NCBI RefSeq assembly: GCF_037975245.1
Contig: NC_092580.1
Location: 7,784,501-7,848,500, forward strand
From: Apostichopus japonicus
Taxonomy: Eukaryota; Echinodermata; Holothuroidea; Aspidochirotida; Stichopodidae
Length of the DNA stretch: 64,000 bases
Direction: 5' to 3'
Under the pieces are notes generated by a model. The model did not search any database, was not told where the DNA came from, and saw only the letters and a program-made list of their open reading frames with translations. The first letter of the stretch is position 1, and every line of letters begins with the position of its first letter. The translations under genes were made by a program, and so were the position numbers. This document shows, in pieces, positions 25,601-37,900 of the stretch.

Positions 25601-28117
25601 CTGAGTCTTGAGACACATTTGCTTGGTTTTCTATTTCTGTTATCACAGTTGTACTGACATATCTAGCTGTGATGGTTGTCTCCACGTTAAGGCTGCGGAT
25701 CCGTGGTGCAGGGTAAGATGTTAACTATAACATGAAATGAACATGGTTGGGTTGTTGGCTAATTGGAAAACAATGTAGAATGTTTTCAAAAAGTGATGCA
25801 TCCTGATATCGCATTATATTGATCAACTTACCGTAACGAATCCATTTTACCTTGACAGAACTTAACTCACCCAATTGCAGCTATAGCCACTGAAGATACC
25901 CATCCACCCATAATCTGAAAATTGGGGTGTAATAATTGTGACTATGGTGTGTTACATCTTGAATATAGTAAAATGATCAAGGATAGACCATGCTGCCCGT
26001 TCATGCACGCTTAATGTTTGTATTTCTTTATAAATATGTTCAGGTTACTGTCATAATTAGCTAATTACTGTTCTCATATTTTGTATATCCCACTATTCAC
26101 ACAGCTTTTTTTCTTCTACTGAGCTACAGTATAATATAATTCATCGCCCAAAGTCAGCTGGCTTAATTTTATTTTAAAGTTTCCAAAGCATACTTTCCTG
26201 TTCTTTCATTAATCAACTTCAAAGTACGCGAACATTTTCTGAAATCCTTCTATTGACTTTCAAGTCAAACGCTCTCCCGGCAATTGAAAAGAATCACACT
26301 GAGTAGACCTAAGAAACGTGTACGCTGATGACACGTATTCCAATGGTGGGGGTGGGGGGGACACGTGTTCCACCAGGGGAGGGGTGGGGGATTGAGGCCA
26401 GTTCTATGACCTCAGGGTAATCAAACACGTAATACAAAATACAGAAAGGACACCAAATCGGTACCACTCTGCATATCGCCTAATTGATGTGACCATGCGG
26501 TATCTTGTATAGGTTTCTGTATAGTTGATTCCTTGTACGCCTACAAATTTTCCGCACGACTTCCACCTTGATGTTATATCGCAAAGACATTTGGTCTTAC
26601 AGAAGACCAGACCAATAAATAAATCCCAACCCATTAGACTATACATTGAGACTAGAATCGATTATATTTGCTGCGCTGTTCTTGGAGTTCAATAAATTCA
26701 TCTATAAGTTTCTACTATTTAAACCAGTATACTTTGGTCATACTATAGCCTTTCTATGTGGTTCATAACAATATAGTTAAATTAGCATAAATTAGTTTAT
26801 GAGATGCAAAGAGTATTCTAAGGAGGGAGATATCAAGTCGGTAAAAGTTCCCCTCTCTGAACCCGGAAAAAAAGGAGAAGGAATCTGAAGATCCAAAGTA
26901 CCACCTTAACATATTAATTAGTCTAATCAATTTTGAGATTTTCACCTTTTTTTCTTACAGGATTTATTTAAAACTACATCTCTCTCCTTGACTCTAGCTA
27001 TTCTTATCGGTCAACACATCAAGTTTTCTCTGAATTTACCCCTGGTTCACCCTTCCTTTTCCCCTCCTCACCCCCCCCCTTATTGTTGACAATGGGGTAA
27101 CCTCACTGGTAGGTTCTTATGTCATTATATTAGAACCCGTATTATAAGCCGGATTGCAGTAGAGTTTTGGTGTCCATGACGTAATCACCATTCAGTGTGT
27201 TTATATCATAGGAATAAATATTTGCAATACTCACAGAGGCGGTTGTTCTTCCATTGCACGGAGGTTCCTCTTCGTCACTACAGGGGCCGACATCGCCACT
27301 TCTGCTTGTAACTGAATCATCTATATTTCGTTGATATCTGTCAACAATCTCAGGATTTTTCTTTCAGGAAAAGAAAATATTCATATTTTATACCAAAAAA
27401 AATTGATGTTGCAACCAAAAGAAAAGGGTCAAAATATAACATTGCGTAGCGGCGTAGAACGGTAAAGCGTCCCGTAAGCTATGAATATGCATTATGGGTC
27501 ATGACCTTTGCCCGTACGGTTTCTCACATAAAAAAGCCCGACATTTCTTGAACAACTGTGATAAGTGGGTAAGTTTTTGGTTCGAATCGCAAATAAAGTT
27601 GAAAACGTCAAGCTGTGTCAAAGCCACTAGTGAACTTATCCGGAACATTTAGACCTCTACCACACACATACATACACACACATATACTGTACATACATGA
27701 TGCTAAACAACTCAAAATGATTTGTGATTCCTAAAGCCGGATCTATATATTTATATATATATATAAAGTTAAATTGATGGAAATGATAGCACCGTTTTGC
27801 ATCTAAGCCCTCTTGCCCAAACAAAAGTTGTTTAGACCCTCCCCAGGAAGGAAAAGCAGTCAACTTTTTTTTGACTCCCTCACCGACTCCCCCCCCCCCC
27901 CCTCCCCTAGAAACGAACCCTCTAGTTATGTGCCTAATAAATGGTTACTCAGTACTGAAATGACTTGTTTACAACCAAAAGTTTGGTTTTCATCTAATTA
28001 TTGCTTTCTTCATACCTCTGCGATTTCTGAGAGTTTTATTTTCCATGATAATGGTGAACAAATCCCAAGCAAAGTTGAAACGGTGAGGAAAATGAAGGAT
28101 GATAATAAAATCTTCAT
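10406..28117 (-). CDS. Gene 1: complete ITIH-like heavy chain (18 coding exons)
   Basis: Secreted protein of the inter-alpha-trypsin inhibitor heavy chain family. I joined 18 exons by their GT/AG sites; they sum to 3,720 nt (1,239 codons plus stop) with no internal stop. Domain order: signal peptide (about 1-22), acidic N-terminal segment (35-76), VIT domain (about 77-217 and into exon 6), vWA (about 325-510) with MIDAS residues D332, S334, S336, T409 and D442, post-vWA segment ending near 684, a variable linker (684-1001) with repeated exons and a Thr-rich mucin-like stretch, the Asp-Pro site at 1005-1006, and the ITIH C-terminal domain to 1239. Vertebrate heavy chains are about 900-950 residues; the excess here is in the linker. 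The Asp-Pro site reads DPR where the family usually has DPH. An A precedes the ATG directly after an acceptor AG, so a noncoding 5' exon probably lies upstream. Exon use in the linker could vary by alternative splicing. Confidence 0.88.
10956..11336 (-). CDS. Gene 1 ITIH C-terminal domain exon
   Basis: Codes residues 1040-1167, phase 1 at both ends, 381 nt as in gene 2. Part of the heavy-chain C-terminal domain, including HALIVTPRSIEVEGGLTMDW and the strand FDGFILRVDPAEKVLEINN. It has a strongly basic cluster, RTKRRVGSRKQKR, which includes an R-x-K-R tetrad. Acceptor TTTTTAG, donor GTGAGT. Confidence 0.9.
11510..11623 (-). CDS. Gene 1 exon with Asp-Pro processing site
   Basis: Codes residues 1002-1040. 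It opens A-D-G-D-P-R-V-F-L-T-I-P and continues KNISVCFEVEGEDG. This is the start of the ITIH C-terminal domain. In vertebrate heavy chains the Asp before Pro becomes the mature C-terminus and is esterified to chondroitin sulfate. Here Asp and Pro are present but the usual His is Arg; gene 2 has His. Phase 1 at both ends, 114 nt as in gene 2. Contains one N-glycosylation sequon. Confidence 0.9.
12027..12527 (-). CDS. Gene 1 Thr-rich mucin-like linker exon
   Basis: Codes residues 835-1002 in one 501-nt phase-1/phase-1 exon. It starts DFYNIGPSIFPTTVPAAAPT and then consists of about 37 tetrapeptides of the type Thr-Thr-Ala/Pro-Pro, ending SPIAVQTILRG. Acceptor TTTTTCCAG, donor GTACGA. Dense Thr/Pro predicts heavy O-glycosylation and an extended rod between the vWA region and the C-terminal domain. 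No comparable exon was found in gene 2. The DNA is a 12-bp minisatellite, so copy number is probably variable. Confidence 0.8.
12056..12496 (-). repeat. 12-bp coding minisatellite (Thr-Thr-Ala/Pro-Pro)
   Basis: About 37 tandem copies of a 12-mer, ggtcggtgcagt or ggtcggtggagt on the plus strand, inside the Thr-rich exon. Most changes preserve the Thr-Thr codons and switch only Ala and Pro. The unit length is a multiple of three, so gain or loss of units keeps the frame. Confidence 0.95.
12674..12709 (-). CDS. Gene 1 short linker exon 10c' (candidate)
   Basis: Second copy of the 36-nt candidate exon, 730 nt from the first, with the same pyrimidine-rich acceptor and GTGAGT donor. Codes DFRLSHPTSYDY in the frame of its neighbours. 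Confidence 0.5.
12895..13020 (-). CDS. Gene 1 linker exon 10c
   Basis: 126-nt phase-1/phase-1 exon, identical in protein to the exon at 13625-13750, exactly 730 nt away. The same acceptor (ACCATACAG) and donor (GTGAGT) are kept. Confidence 0.7.
13066..13244. repeat. Inverted repeat with 80-nt arms (copy 1)
   Basis: Left arm 13066-13152 and right arm 13165-13244 are complementary over about 80 nt, apart from a 7-nt duplication (attgttt) in the left arm. The loop is 12 nt. The arm sequence also recurs in direct orientation between the linker exons. Confidence 0.93.
13404..13439 (-). CDS. Gene 1 short linker exon 10b' (candidate)
   Basis: Candidate 36-nt phase-1/phase-1 exon coding DFRLSHPTSYDY. 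It corresponds to only the last third of the neighbouring linker exons. A pyrimidine-rich stretch ending TTCGCACATCAG just upstream could act as a new acceptor. Donor GTGAGT is intact. Skipping it would leave the frame unchanged, so its use is uncertain. Confidence 0.5.
13625..13750 (-). CDS. Gene 1 linker exon 10b
   Basis: Phase-1/phase-1 exon of 126 nt. It codes GSQLYSRQIRPWFGSAGLRR and then a Trp/Cys-containing stretch ending in DFGLSHPTSYDY. It is a full copy of the exon at 12895-13020, as part of a 730-bp tandem duplication. Contains a single Cys per copy, which could affect disulfide pairing. Confidence 0.7.
13796..13974. repeat. Inverted repeat with 80-nt arms (copy 2)
   Basis: Exact 730-nt-displaced copy of the hairpin at 13066-13244, in the second duplicated unit. 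Confidence 0.93.
14135..14263 (-). CDS. Gene 1 linker exon 10a
   Basis: Phase-1/phase-1 exon of 129 nt, 43 codons, acceptor ACCATACAG, donor GTGAGT. It codes a Gly/Ser-rich sequence ending in DFGLSHPTSYDY. It is the most upstream and most diverged member of a family of linker exons in this gene. I know no named domain for it. Identity as an exon rests on splice sites, phase fit and repetition with an intact frame. Confidence 0.72.
15136..15424 (-). CDS. Gene 1 exon 9: post-vWA helix and LTSL segment
   Basis: Codes residues 588-684. Its core QRLWAYVTIKELLAQ and KYKFVTPLTSLIVIKPDD matches the conserved heavy-chain block (LWAYLTIxxLL ... LKYxFVTPLTSMVVxKP). The remainder is acidic (ILETENQEESYG) and opens the variable linker. 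Acceptor CACAG, donor GTATAA, ends in phase 1, which starts the run of phase-1 linker exons. Confidence 0.92.
15688..15945. repeat. Six-copy 42-bp intronic tandem repeat
   Basis: Alternating variants of a 42-mer (gaaatactatatgaacattt... and gaaatactataagaaaattt...) between gene 1 exons 8 and 9. The alternation gives a partial 84-bp higher-order period. Confidence 0.9.
16144..16682 (-). CDS. Gene 1 exon 8: vWA domain, second half
   Basis: Codes residues 408-587. The first residues Gly-Thr-Asp supply MIDAS T409. LLTDGEPTSG supplies D442. The rest includes LLSLAFGATADYKLLQKLS and the post-vWA strand segment VDVQYPENAV and TNFISYFEGTEIVIAGKL, all typical of heavy chains. Acceptor CCTTAG, donor GTACAA, 539 nt, ends in phase 0. 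Confidence 0.94.
17505..17811 (-). CDS. Gene 1 exon 7: vWA domain, first half with MIDAS DxSxS
   Basis: Codes residues 306-408. It opens VVNGYFVHHISPEGLP, matches the family pre-vWA segment ending in Pro-Lys-Asn-Val-Ile-Phe-Val-Ile-Asp, and carries the MIDAS motif DISSS (D332, S334, S336), which binds a divalent metal. It continues through FDHFNIICFSDYITRW, the second vWA strand. Donor GTAACT, ends in phase 1. Genes 2 and 3 have DISGS at the same site. Confidence 0.94.
18033..18296 (-). CDS. Gene 1 exon 6: VIT to vWA connector
   Basis: Codes residues 218-305, phase 0 at both ends. It has the family hallmark TEPQGISFANISW (vertebrate heavy chains have an I-x-E-P-Q-G-I-S motif here), an N-glycosylation sequon NIS, and ends GDLVITYDVVHDSGAGHIE, matching the strand that leads into vWA (vertebrate GDFxVxYDVxR). 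Length 264 nt in all three paralogues. Confidence 0.92.
19562..19700 (-). CDS. Gene 1 exon 5: VIT domain, second half
   Basis: Codes residues 171-217. It reads KFETNVNLSPDTTATFYLSF and then QELLRRENGVFQHKINLFPKE. In the family this is the beta-sandwich part of the VIT domain (F-x-V-x-V-x-P followed by L-x-Y-x-E-L-L-x-R). Acceptor TTCACAG, donor GTAACT, ends in phase 0. Length 139 nt, the same as the gene 2 exon. Confidence 0.9.
19775..20405. repeat. AT-rich intronic tandem repeat, period about 145-160 bp
   Basis: Four imperfect units marked by gatacctaatacatagaaa (19912, 20055, 20213, 20373) and gatatcattattcgaatt, between gene 1 exons 4 and 5. Confidence 0.85.
21449..21559 (-). CDS. Gene 1 exon 4: VIT domain core
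   Basis: Codes residues 134-171. It contains the VIT signature block: V-I-x-G-x-V-Y, then VREKEEAQKAYNAA and QGLTAGQVKQ. Vertebrate heavy chains have a closely similar VKEKxxAKKQY...QGKTAG run. Acceptor CACTAG, donor GTAATA, length 111 nt as in gene 2. The upstream intron (21560-25551) carries a roughly 3.5 kb insertion absent from gene 2. Confidence 0.92.
22025..25522. mobile_element. 3.5 kb insertion in gene 1 VIT intron
   Basis: The corresponding gene 2 intron reads directly from atgatgtatatatgcca into the sequence just upstream of the VIT exon, whereas gene 1 has about 3.5 kb between these points. The insert ends carry short inverted agttagtc/gactaact and related ttagtcaca words. No transposase is recognised. 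It contains a CpG-rich stretch (22315-22400). Confidence 0.6.
22315..22495 (+). promoter_or_regulatory. CpG-rich segment followed by a possible first exon
   Basis: A locally CpG-dense stretch with gacggccgccggccggcg and tacgtcgtacgtcgtac precedes aaaATGTCGTCAGTTAG followed by a perfect GTAAGT donor. It resembles a promoter and short first coding exon on the plus strand, nested in gene 1. No downstream exon could be identified. Confidence 0.3.
25552..25724 (-). CDS. Gene 1 exon 3: start of VIT domain
   Basis: Codes residues 77-134. The sequence runs from LTSYPAPRIRSLNVETTITARY to AFISDFFM. The pattern of alternating strands, then Phe-Ile-Ser-Asp-Phe, matches the opening of the VIT (vault/inter-alpha-trypsin) domain, where vertebrate proteins have AFISNF. 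It contains an N-glycosylation sequon (NVS). Acceptor TATAG, donor GTAAGT, ends in phase 2. Nearly identical to gene 2 51015-51187. Confidence 0.9.
27235..27360 (-). CDS. Gene 1 exon 2: acidic Cys-flanked N-terminal segment
   Basis: Codes residues 35-76, phase 0 at both ends, donor GTGAGT. It contains the segment GPCSDEEEPPCNGRTT, two Cys flanking an acidic loop, preceded by a Ser-Gly-Asp. The same Cys/acid pattern is kept in gene 2, although the rest of the exon diverges strongly. I do not recognise this segment as a named domain. It sits where the propeptide or N-terminal region of vertebrate heavy chains would be. Confidence 0.8.
28016..28117 (-). CDS. Gene 1 exon 1: start codon and signal peptide
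   Basis: Codes residues 1-34. The start Met is followed by Lys and a hydrophobic core (ILLSSFIFLTVSTLLGICS), a typical secretory signal with cleavage likely near residue 22. The ATG lies one base inside a CAG acceptor (exon edge 28118), so a 5' untranslated exon is expected upstream. Donor is GTATGA, phase 0. The paralogous exon in gene 2 starts in the same way, which supports the start. Confidence 0.85.
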
Positions 28118-28369
28118 TCTGTAACAAGAAATGAGACTCGAAAATTAATCGAAAATGATACAGAACAACAATGAATTTTCCCACAATTAGATCTTGTTTT
28201 CATTATAAGTTACCCTTAAAAAAAAAACGATATTAGGTCAATTTAATAAAAAGTTAGGTAAACTAACCATAACACAAGTATTCACCCTATAGTTTACAAT
28301 CCAACCAAGTAAAATAGGAAAGTAACGTAACTTATATACTACACACACCCATACATGTCCTTATTTGTC

Positions 28370-28374
<5 letters not shown>

Positions 28375-28426
<52 letters not shown>
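28375..28426. repeat. TA microsatellite
   Basis: Uninterrupted (ta)n beside the left end of the Penelope-like element. Confidence 0.95.
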
Positions 28427-28430
<4 letters not shown>

Positions 28431-28459
28431 CAATGTTCTGCGTAGCACCGAGAATTCTA

Positions 28460-29333
28460 GTAGAAAAATAGTAAAGTTTGCTAGTGCTAGTGAAAAAGAA
28501 AAGAAACACGACGTTTCGGGTATAAACCCTTTAAACTTCCTTTCCATCCCTTATTACAACACATTCGCCACACCGTATACATAGGAACTTCAAAACTCTC
28601 ACACGTGACCCCACCACCAAGGAAGTTTTCACGGAGATGCCTATTACAGCTTACAAGCGACTGAACAACCTGGCGGATCATTTGGTGTGGGCATCGCATC
28701 CTCAGCCCATCCCTGTCGACACTCCCGGCACCTACCCTTGTAACCGTAGTAGATGTAATACCTGCAAATATGTCACCTCAAATACTATGCTTCGTATCAC
28801 TGGCCCTAAAAACTCTTTTATAATTAAACATTACTTTTCTTGTATTTCCACTAATGTAATTTATGTTATCATATGTAAACGTTGTAATTTACTTTACATA
28901 GGTGAAACCAAGCGAAGACTGGCAGATCGTATTACCGAACACTTACGCTCCATCAAATCCAAGTTTTCTGGTTACCCTGTTGCCTCTCACTTCAATTCCC
29001 CCTCCCCCTGTAAGATCACTGACTTTTCAGTTACGTGTGCTCTGTCCCCCAGAGGCACTGATATCGATCGTCTTAAATCCGAAAATAGACTAATTTTCCG
29101 ACTTGGAACCTTATCCCCTTATGGTTTAAACTCTAAATTCGATTTGTTGTAAGTCCTTTTACCCTGCTACTGTTCGCTTCTTTCATGTGTGTGCATTGGA
29201 CCATTTTATCTTTCTTCGTTCGCTGTTTACAGTTTTAGTAGTCTTTTTGCTCACCTTGTTAAAGGGTTTATACCCGAAACGTCGTGTTTCTTTTCTTTTT
29301 CACTAGCACTAGCAAACTTTACTATTTTTCTAC
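28460..29333 (+). mobile_element. Penelope-like element fragment (GIY-YIG endonuclease) with inverted repeats
   Basis: Open frame 28535-29152 includes TRDPTTKEVFTEMPITAYKR, a Cys cluster CNRSRCNTCKYV, then NVIYVIICKRCNLLYIGETK and RLADRITEHLRSI. This is the linker, zinc-binding and GIY-YIG endonuclease region of Penelope-like retroelements. The reverse transcriptase domain is missing. It is bracketed by perfect 75-nt inverted repeats (28460-28534 and 29259-29333) and by TA tracts on both sides. Confidence 0.85.
28535..29152 (+). CDS. GIY-YIG endonuclease region of Penelope-like element
   Basis: Plus-strand frame of 206 codons including the stop. It starts directly after the TAA at the inner edge of the left inverted repeat, so no natural start is defined; the first Met is at 28637. 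The endonuclease motifs VIYVI and LYIG, the Arg in KRRLADR and the Glu in TEHL are present, so the nuclease core looks intact. Retroelement protein remnant, unrelated to the ITIH genes. Confidence 0.8.
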   Translation, partial: TSFPSLITTHSPHRIHRNFKTLTRDPTTKEVFTEMPITAYKRLNNLADHLVWASHPQPIPVDTPGTYPCNRSRCNTCKYVTSNTMLRITGPKNSFIIKHYFSCISTNVIYVIICKRCNLLYIGETKRRLADRITEHLRSIKSKFSGYPVASHFNSPSPCKITDFSVTCALSPRGTDIDRLKSENRLIFRLGTLSPYGLNSKFDLL

Positions 29334-32858
<3,525 letters not shown>

Positions 32859-33079
32859 TCAAATCAATGTATCCGTCTTATAAAGTGCTGGATCCAGATT
32901 TCCGTGTCCACCCTTTCCTGCATGCCAGCAAGTATGTTGGTTCTTTTCATGCCACACCACCGGTATCTTCGTGCCATCTGCAATCAAACTCGTTAGGTTT
33001 CCAAAATTTTGGTCTGGGATGCCATCTGGCGGCCCTGCTGGTTCGATTCGGAACTCGTGTCTCGTTGAGTAGAACTGGC
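32859..33079 (-). CDS. Gene 2 last exon with stop codon
   Basis: Codes residues 916-988 and TGA. Contains IPVVWHEKNQHTCWHAGKGG and HGNLDPALYKTD. 221 nt, as in gene 1. The first half differs clearly from gene 1 while the last half is almost identical. Confidence 0.92.
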
Positions 33080-34912
33080 CTGTAGAAAGCAAATTGAGGT
33101 ATGCTGTTATATATTGTTACTAAGCCACTTGTAGCTAAAACCTGGTGAACTAAAACTAGCATCTGTAAATTTGTACAAACCGTCTTTGTCACAAATATCT
33201 AATGTGAAACCTTCATATGTTGGAGTTTCTGCGATCTTTATATTTCAAACATTAGAGACTTCCAAATAGACCTGGCTGGAAAACATAACCTAGCACAAAA
33301 AACCACTATGGCAATACAAGAGCCAATTGGGAAACACAAAATCTTTGGAGATCTGTAAACAGTTCAGATCATGCGCATTTGGACCCAGCCAGAGCCATCA
33401 CCGTATCTAATGCTCTGGAATTGCAGTAATGCTGAAGATCGCCCCTCCCCCCCCCCCCCCCAATTGTTGTTCCTCAAATATTTAAAACATCATAATTGCC
33501 TTTTTGCGATAGTCTATAATTTGTTTTGTGCCTCAGGTCACCCTTCAGCGATGACATCATCACACATTAATTCCAAAATTAACGTTCGCAAACATTATTT
33601 GTAATAATGTAACAACATTAAGAGCCAACATTAGTAACGCAAATTGGAATTTTGGCCTATTACAAAGTGCCCAATGGGAGGATTGCCAACTTTTTTGTAC
33701 ATCACCAAAATACAGTATACAAAAAAATATTCTGTCTAACAAATGAAAAGTTTCAAGAGCTGATATTGATTTTACAATTTATGGAACTCATTAAGAGGGC
33801 ATTTACTCACCAAGAATTCCACCTAGGCTCTCCGTAAATCCACTCGTTTCCTGAATGTAAAGACCAAGATGTTCTTCACGTTTATGTTTTCGAGATCCAA
33901 CCCTTCTTTTGGTTCTTATGTCACTGTGTCTTCTTACGTACATCGATACACCTTTCATGTTATTAATCTCCAGAACCTTCTCGGCTGGGTCCACCCTGAG
34001 GATGAAACCATCAAATGCCATTCTCGATTTGATCTTCCAGTCCATTGTTAATCCCCCTTCTACCTTAATACTCCTGGGGGTTACAATTAGGGCGTGCCTT
34101 CCCAGATTTAATCCAATTGCTGTGAAGAAGCTCTTTATTGTAGTTCCTGTAGCCTCAGACACAGAATGGATGACAGCATTGATATAAATATCTGAAGATA
34201 ACAGTAAAGAAAACCTGGACAGAGTTAGGATTCAAACCTGGAAATGAATGACAGCATTAATACAAATACCTGGAGATAACAGTAAATAATAACTGGAAAG
34301 GGTTAGGATTCAAACCTCTGTCTATTGTCCAACAACAATTGAATGAAAATTAATTTTCTCAATGCTTCTACTCTCAAGACAACTTCAGGTTTATTACTGG
34401 TGACCTCGATCCTGCATTGCTAATCTTAATAATATCATGTAAAGAGTTTTCATTTTATTACATTGACAACTCTCCCACTTTGAAAGATCTATTCCCTAAT
34501 GTGTAGGGGTGGGGTGGGGGATATTATATCTACATGTATATATATTAATATCAATATATATATATATATCAATATAGATATATATATGTTTATCTATATG
34601 TTGATCTATATGTATATCTTTATATATATATATATATATATATAAATGAAAATCGTAATGAGTTGGAAAATCAAGAACAGTGAAAAAACTTTCAGCCTCC
34701 ACCGGGATTCGAACCACGGGCCTCCCGCTCTGTACGCGGACACCCTAACCACTAGGCTATGGACGCTGATTGTATGTCCAGAGGTTCGAAACCGGTAAGG
34801 AAGATCGTAATTCCACTGTAGGCGTTTGTCACCTATATCGAACAATACTAGTTCTGTTTTTGGTGACATATTTTGCCCTACTCTAGAGATCAAACATGAT
34901 GCTATCCAACTC

Positions 34913-34970
<58 letters not shown>

Positions 34971-37900
34971 CACCATGTAAAGTAAACTTCCAGCCTCCGC
35001 CACGATGCGAGACTGGGCCTTCTGTACCAACTAAGCTATTTGGACCCTGATGGTCAGTCCAGAGGTTTGAAACCAGTGAGGAAGGTTGTGATTTTCCTGA
35101 AGGCTTATATTATATACAAGGATGGTAACGAGACTATAGAGATGATATTAGACAGTGCTTACCAAGGCCCTCGTCACTCATTAAGTTAATCATCATTCCG
35201 TCTTCTCCTGTTATTTCAAAACACAGTGAAATGTTTTCCTTGGGGAGAGTAACAAAGACATGAGGATCACCGTCAACTGTAGGATAGGAGAGAACATAGT
35301 ACACCTGGTATGAGTCATAGTTATCATTCACAACACCTAAGACATTGGTTAAATTGTTCATGAACAGTGAAATAAATGTAACATGCATATTAATGAGTTG
35401 ACAATTATCTCTTGTTCTCATTAAATAATTGCAAAAACAATAATACGTGGCCTATATAATTGCAGCCCTGGTGCTTGGGTATTAGTTTCAATAATAATAC
35501 TAATACTAATATATAGTACTAGTAAGTGAACAGTACTCCATTTCAATCTCACTTCGCCCCCCCCCCTCACCACCAACCCCTGTGACCCCTTTCCCCTCTC
35601 GCTCTTCAGTGTCTATAAGTACCAGTGTCTATAAGTACCAGTGTCTATAAGTGCTCCCTAATTACCATAGAACTGTTGATCCTGATGACATTTCTTGGAT
35701 TTCGTTATCGTTTGGCAAATTCAGAATTTTTCAATATTATCACAAATTTTTTTCTGATACAGAACTGACAAAGTGGCAGTATCACCTGCAACTTCCTGAC
35801 ATGTATGATTCGCAGATCATGTGTATGACTAGAAGTAATTCTGGAACCGTCCCAGCTGCAAACACAAAAACGTTTTAAAAACGTTATTAAAACGTTTCGT
35901 CTTTTGTTTTGATAACGTTATTTGTGGTGTGATAAGTATGTCACGAAAACGTTTCTATTATCTCAAAACAGTTTTTCGATAAAACATTAATATAACATTA
36001 AAATCTCATATAAACGTTATGCCGACGTTTTTATAACACCACATTTAACGTAATAAAAACATATTTTAGAGACTCTTTTAAAAATGGCATGATAACGTTT
36101 TGTGTTTGCTGGGGTGTTACTTAATTTCTTGTAGTAGTACGTTAGCAACATACACCTTCAATGATGTATTCAAACATACTACGTTGTTATACGGTAGGCT
36201 ACATGTAATAACATGACACTGCCTGCCGGGGTAATGGTGTATGACTGTGGTATTACTATACAGTAATGCAGTATAGAATGCCACATGGGTCATACTGTAT
36301 ATACTATATTACATGACTCCTTTGTCTTATGTAATTACTCGTTGGGTACATGAAAGTACGTTCATTCCAGTCACATGTTCGAACACCCATCCTACACACA
36401 GAGCAAGCACACAATACCCAATCTGATAAACATCTTGGAATGGTGTAAAGAGGTATACCGCCAACTAGCTAACTGTCAGTTGGGGCTATGTCCTTGACTC
36501 TGATAGAACTGACCAGTGAAAATACCAGTGAATTACAATTTGTAAACGCAGATGAAACGATTGAACTGGCCAATCTGGTACGGAATTCAAATTGGTTAAA
36601 GGTGATATAGTGGTATCGTGTACACAGTCGATATAAATGACAAGCCAACACCGATTTAGGCTGCTACTGTAATGATTAACTTGAATACCAGTATAGCCCG
36701 GCAGCCCAGTGCACTTTGATCAAACGAACGAGGTACCAATATCTGAGTATTGGAACATTTGTGGAAAAACCCAATATATCCAAAAGTGGATGTCTGCCGT
36801 GGTCCCTCTGCTGCATGTGGCCCCTGGGGCCTGTTAAAGGGGCCCCAAAAATGCATCTGATCAAACGAACGAGGTACCACTTGAAACCAATGTCAACTTA
36901 ATGCATGAATGCCACAAAGTACTGAATGGCCCATGCCAGACAAATTTTTCTGCTGCAAAGGGCCCGCCAGACGCCCCCAAATATGGCCAAATGACCATTA
37001 TCGTAGCATTGACCCAGATTAAATATGCAAGGTACCACTCAAAACTGGTTTGGAATGCTCGGGTCGATCTTACAGACTATGGAAATCATCATGCCAGACA
37101 AATTTTCTGCTACAAAGGGGCCAACAGACACACTGAAAAAAGGGCCCCCAAATGGGCTATGATCAATCATAGTTGGTACCACGCAAAACCAATATCAAAT
37201 GCAAAGGTACTTTCCACAGAGTAAAGAACTGCCAATGCAAGACAAATTTTCTTCTGCATAGGTCCCACCAGAAAGAAAGAATAGGTGGTCCAATGTGGCC
37301 CTATATATGGGTCTAAAGAATTGGATATATGTGCCTTGTAACATGACATTTCAAGCTCATGCATGATTATATTATTTCCAGCATAAATTGGAGTTACTGT
37401 ACACAAGACCAGTGTTTTAAGGCCAGTGTTTTATCTTATTTAGCTATTCGCTGCTCTAATCAAAATAAAGATAACACTTTCACCTAAGCCTCTACATATT
37501 TTGGGATTTGCAAGTCTGGGCAAGAATTACATTTCCCCACATTATAATTCTAACGCTCTGAGGAAGAGTCTTGCCTGGCTTGGATCCATAGAGCTACGGA
37601 TGGAAGAGCAAGAATGGGTGCTACAGCCCTGACTAGTTTGAGGGACCGGCTCTCCCAGATCATCTATTCCAAGAGGGGGAACTGAGCGAAGATTTTCAAG
37701 GTAGCCGACCAGACGTGGCTTCCGAGTTTGATGCCGTTGATTCAAGTACTGAACCATCTTGGAGTGATGACCCCGACAATGAAACACAGATTTGAGCTTC
37801 CATTGTCTTTTTAGCATCAAGTTTATGGGAATACTTAATTTTCATAAACTTACTAATTATTCTTTTGAGATCTGTCTGAATGGCAAATGCAGTGTCTTAT

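Noticed and set aside
25871-25914. Possible small gene 1 exon reading IMGGWVSSVAIAAI between exons 2 and 3
   Set aside because: It has AG and GT edges, but its 44 nt would break the frame between two phase-0 boundaries, and gene 2 has no counterpart.
27430-27610. tRNA-like sequence ending ggttcgaatcgc
   Set aside because: Only a B-box-like word is convincing; the head is too long and unpaired to call a tRNA or to assign to the SINE families above.
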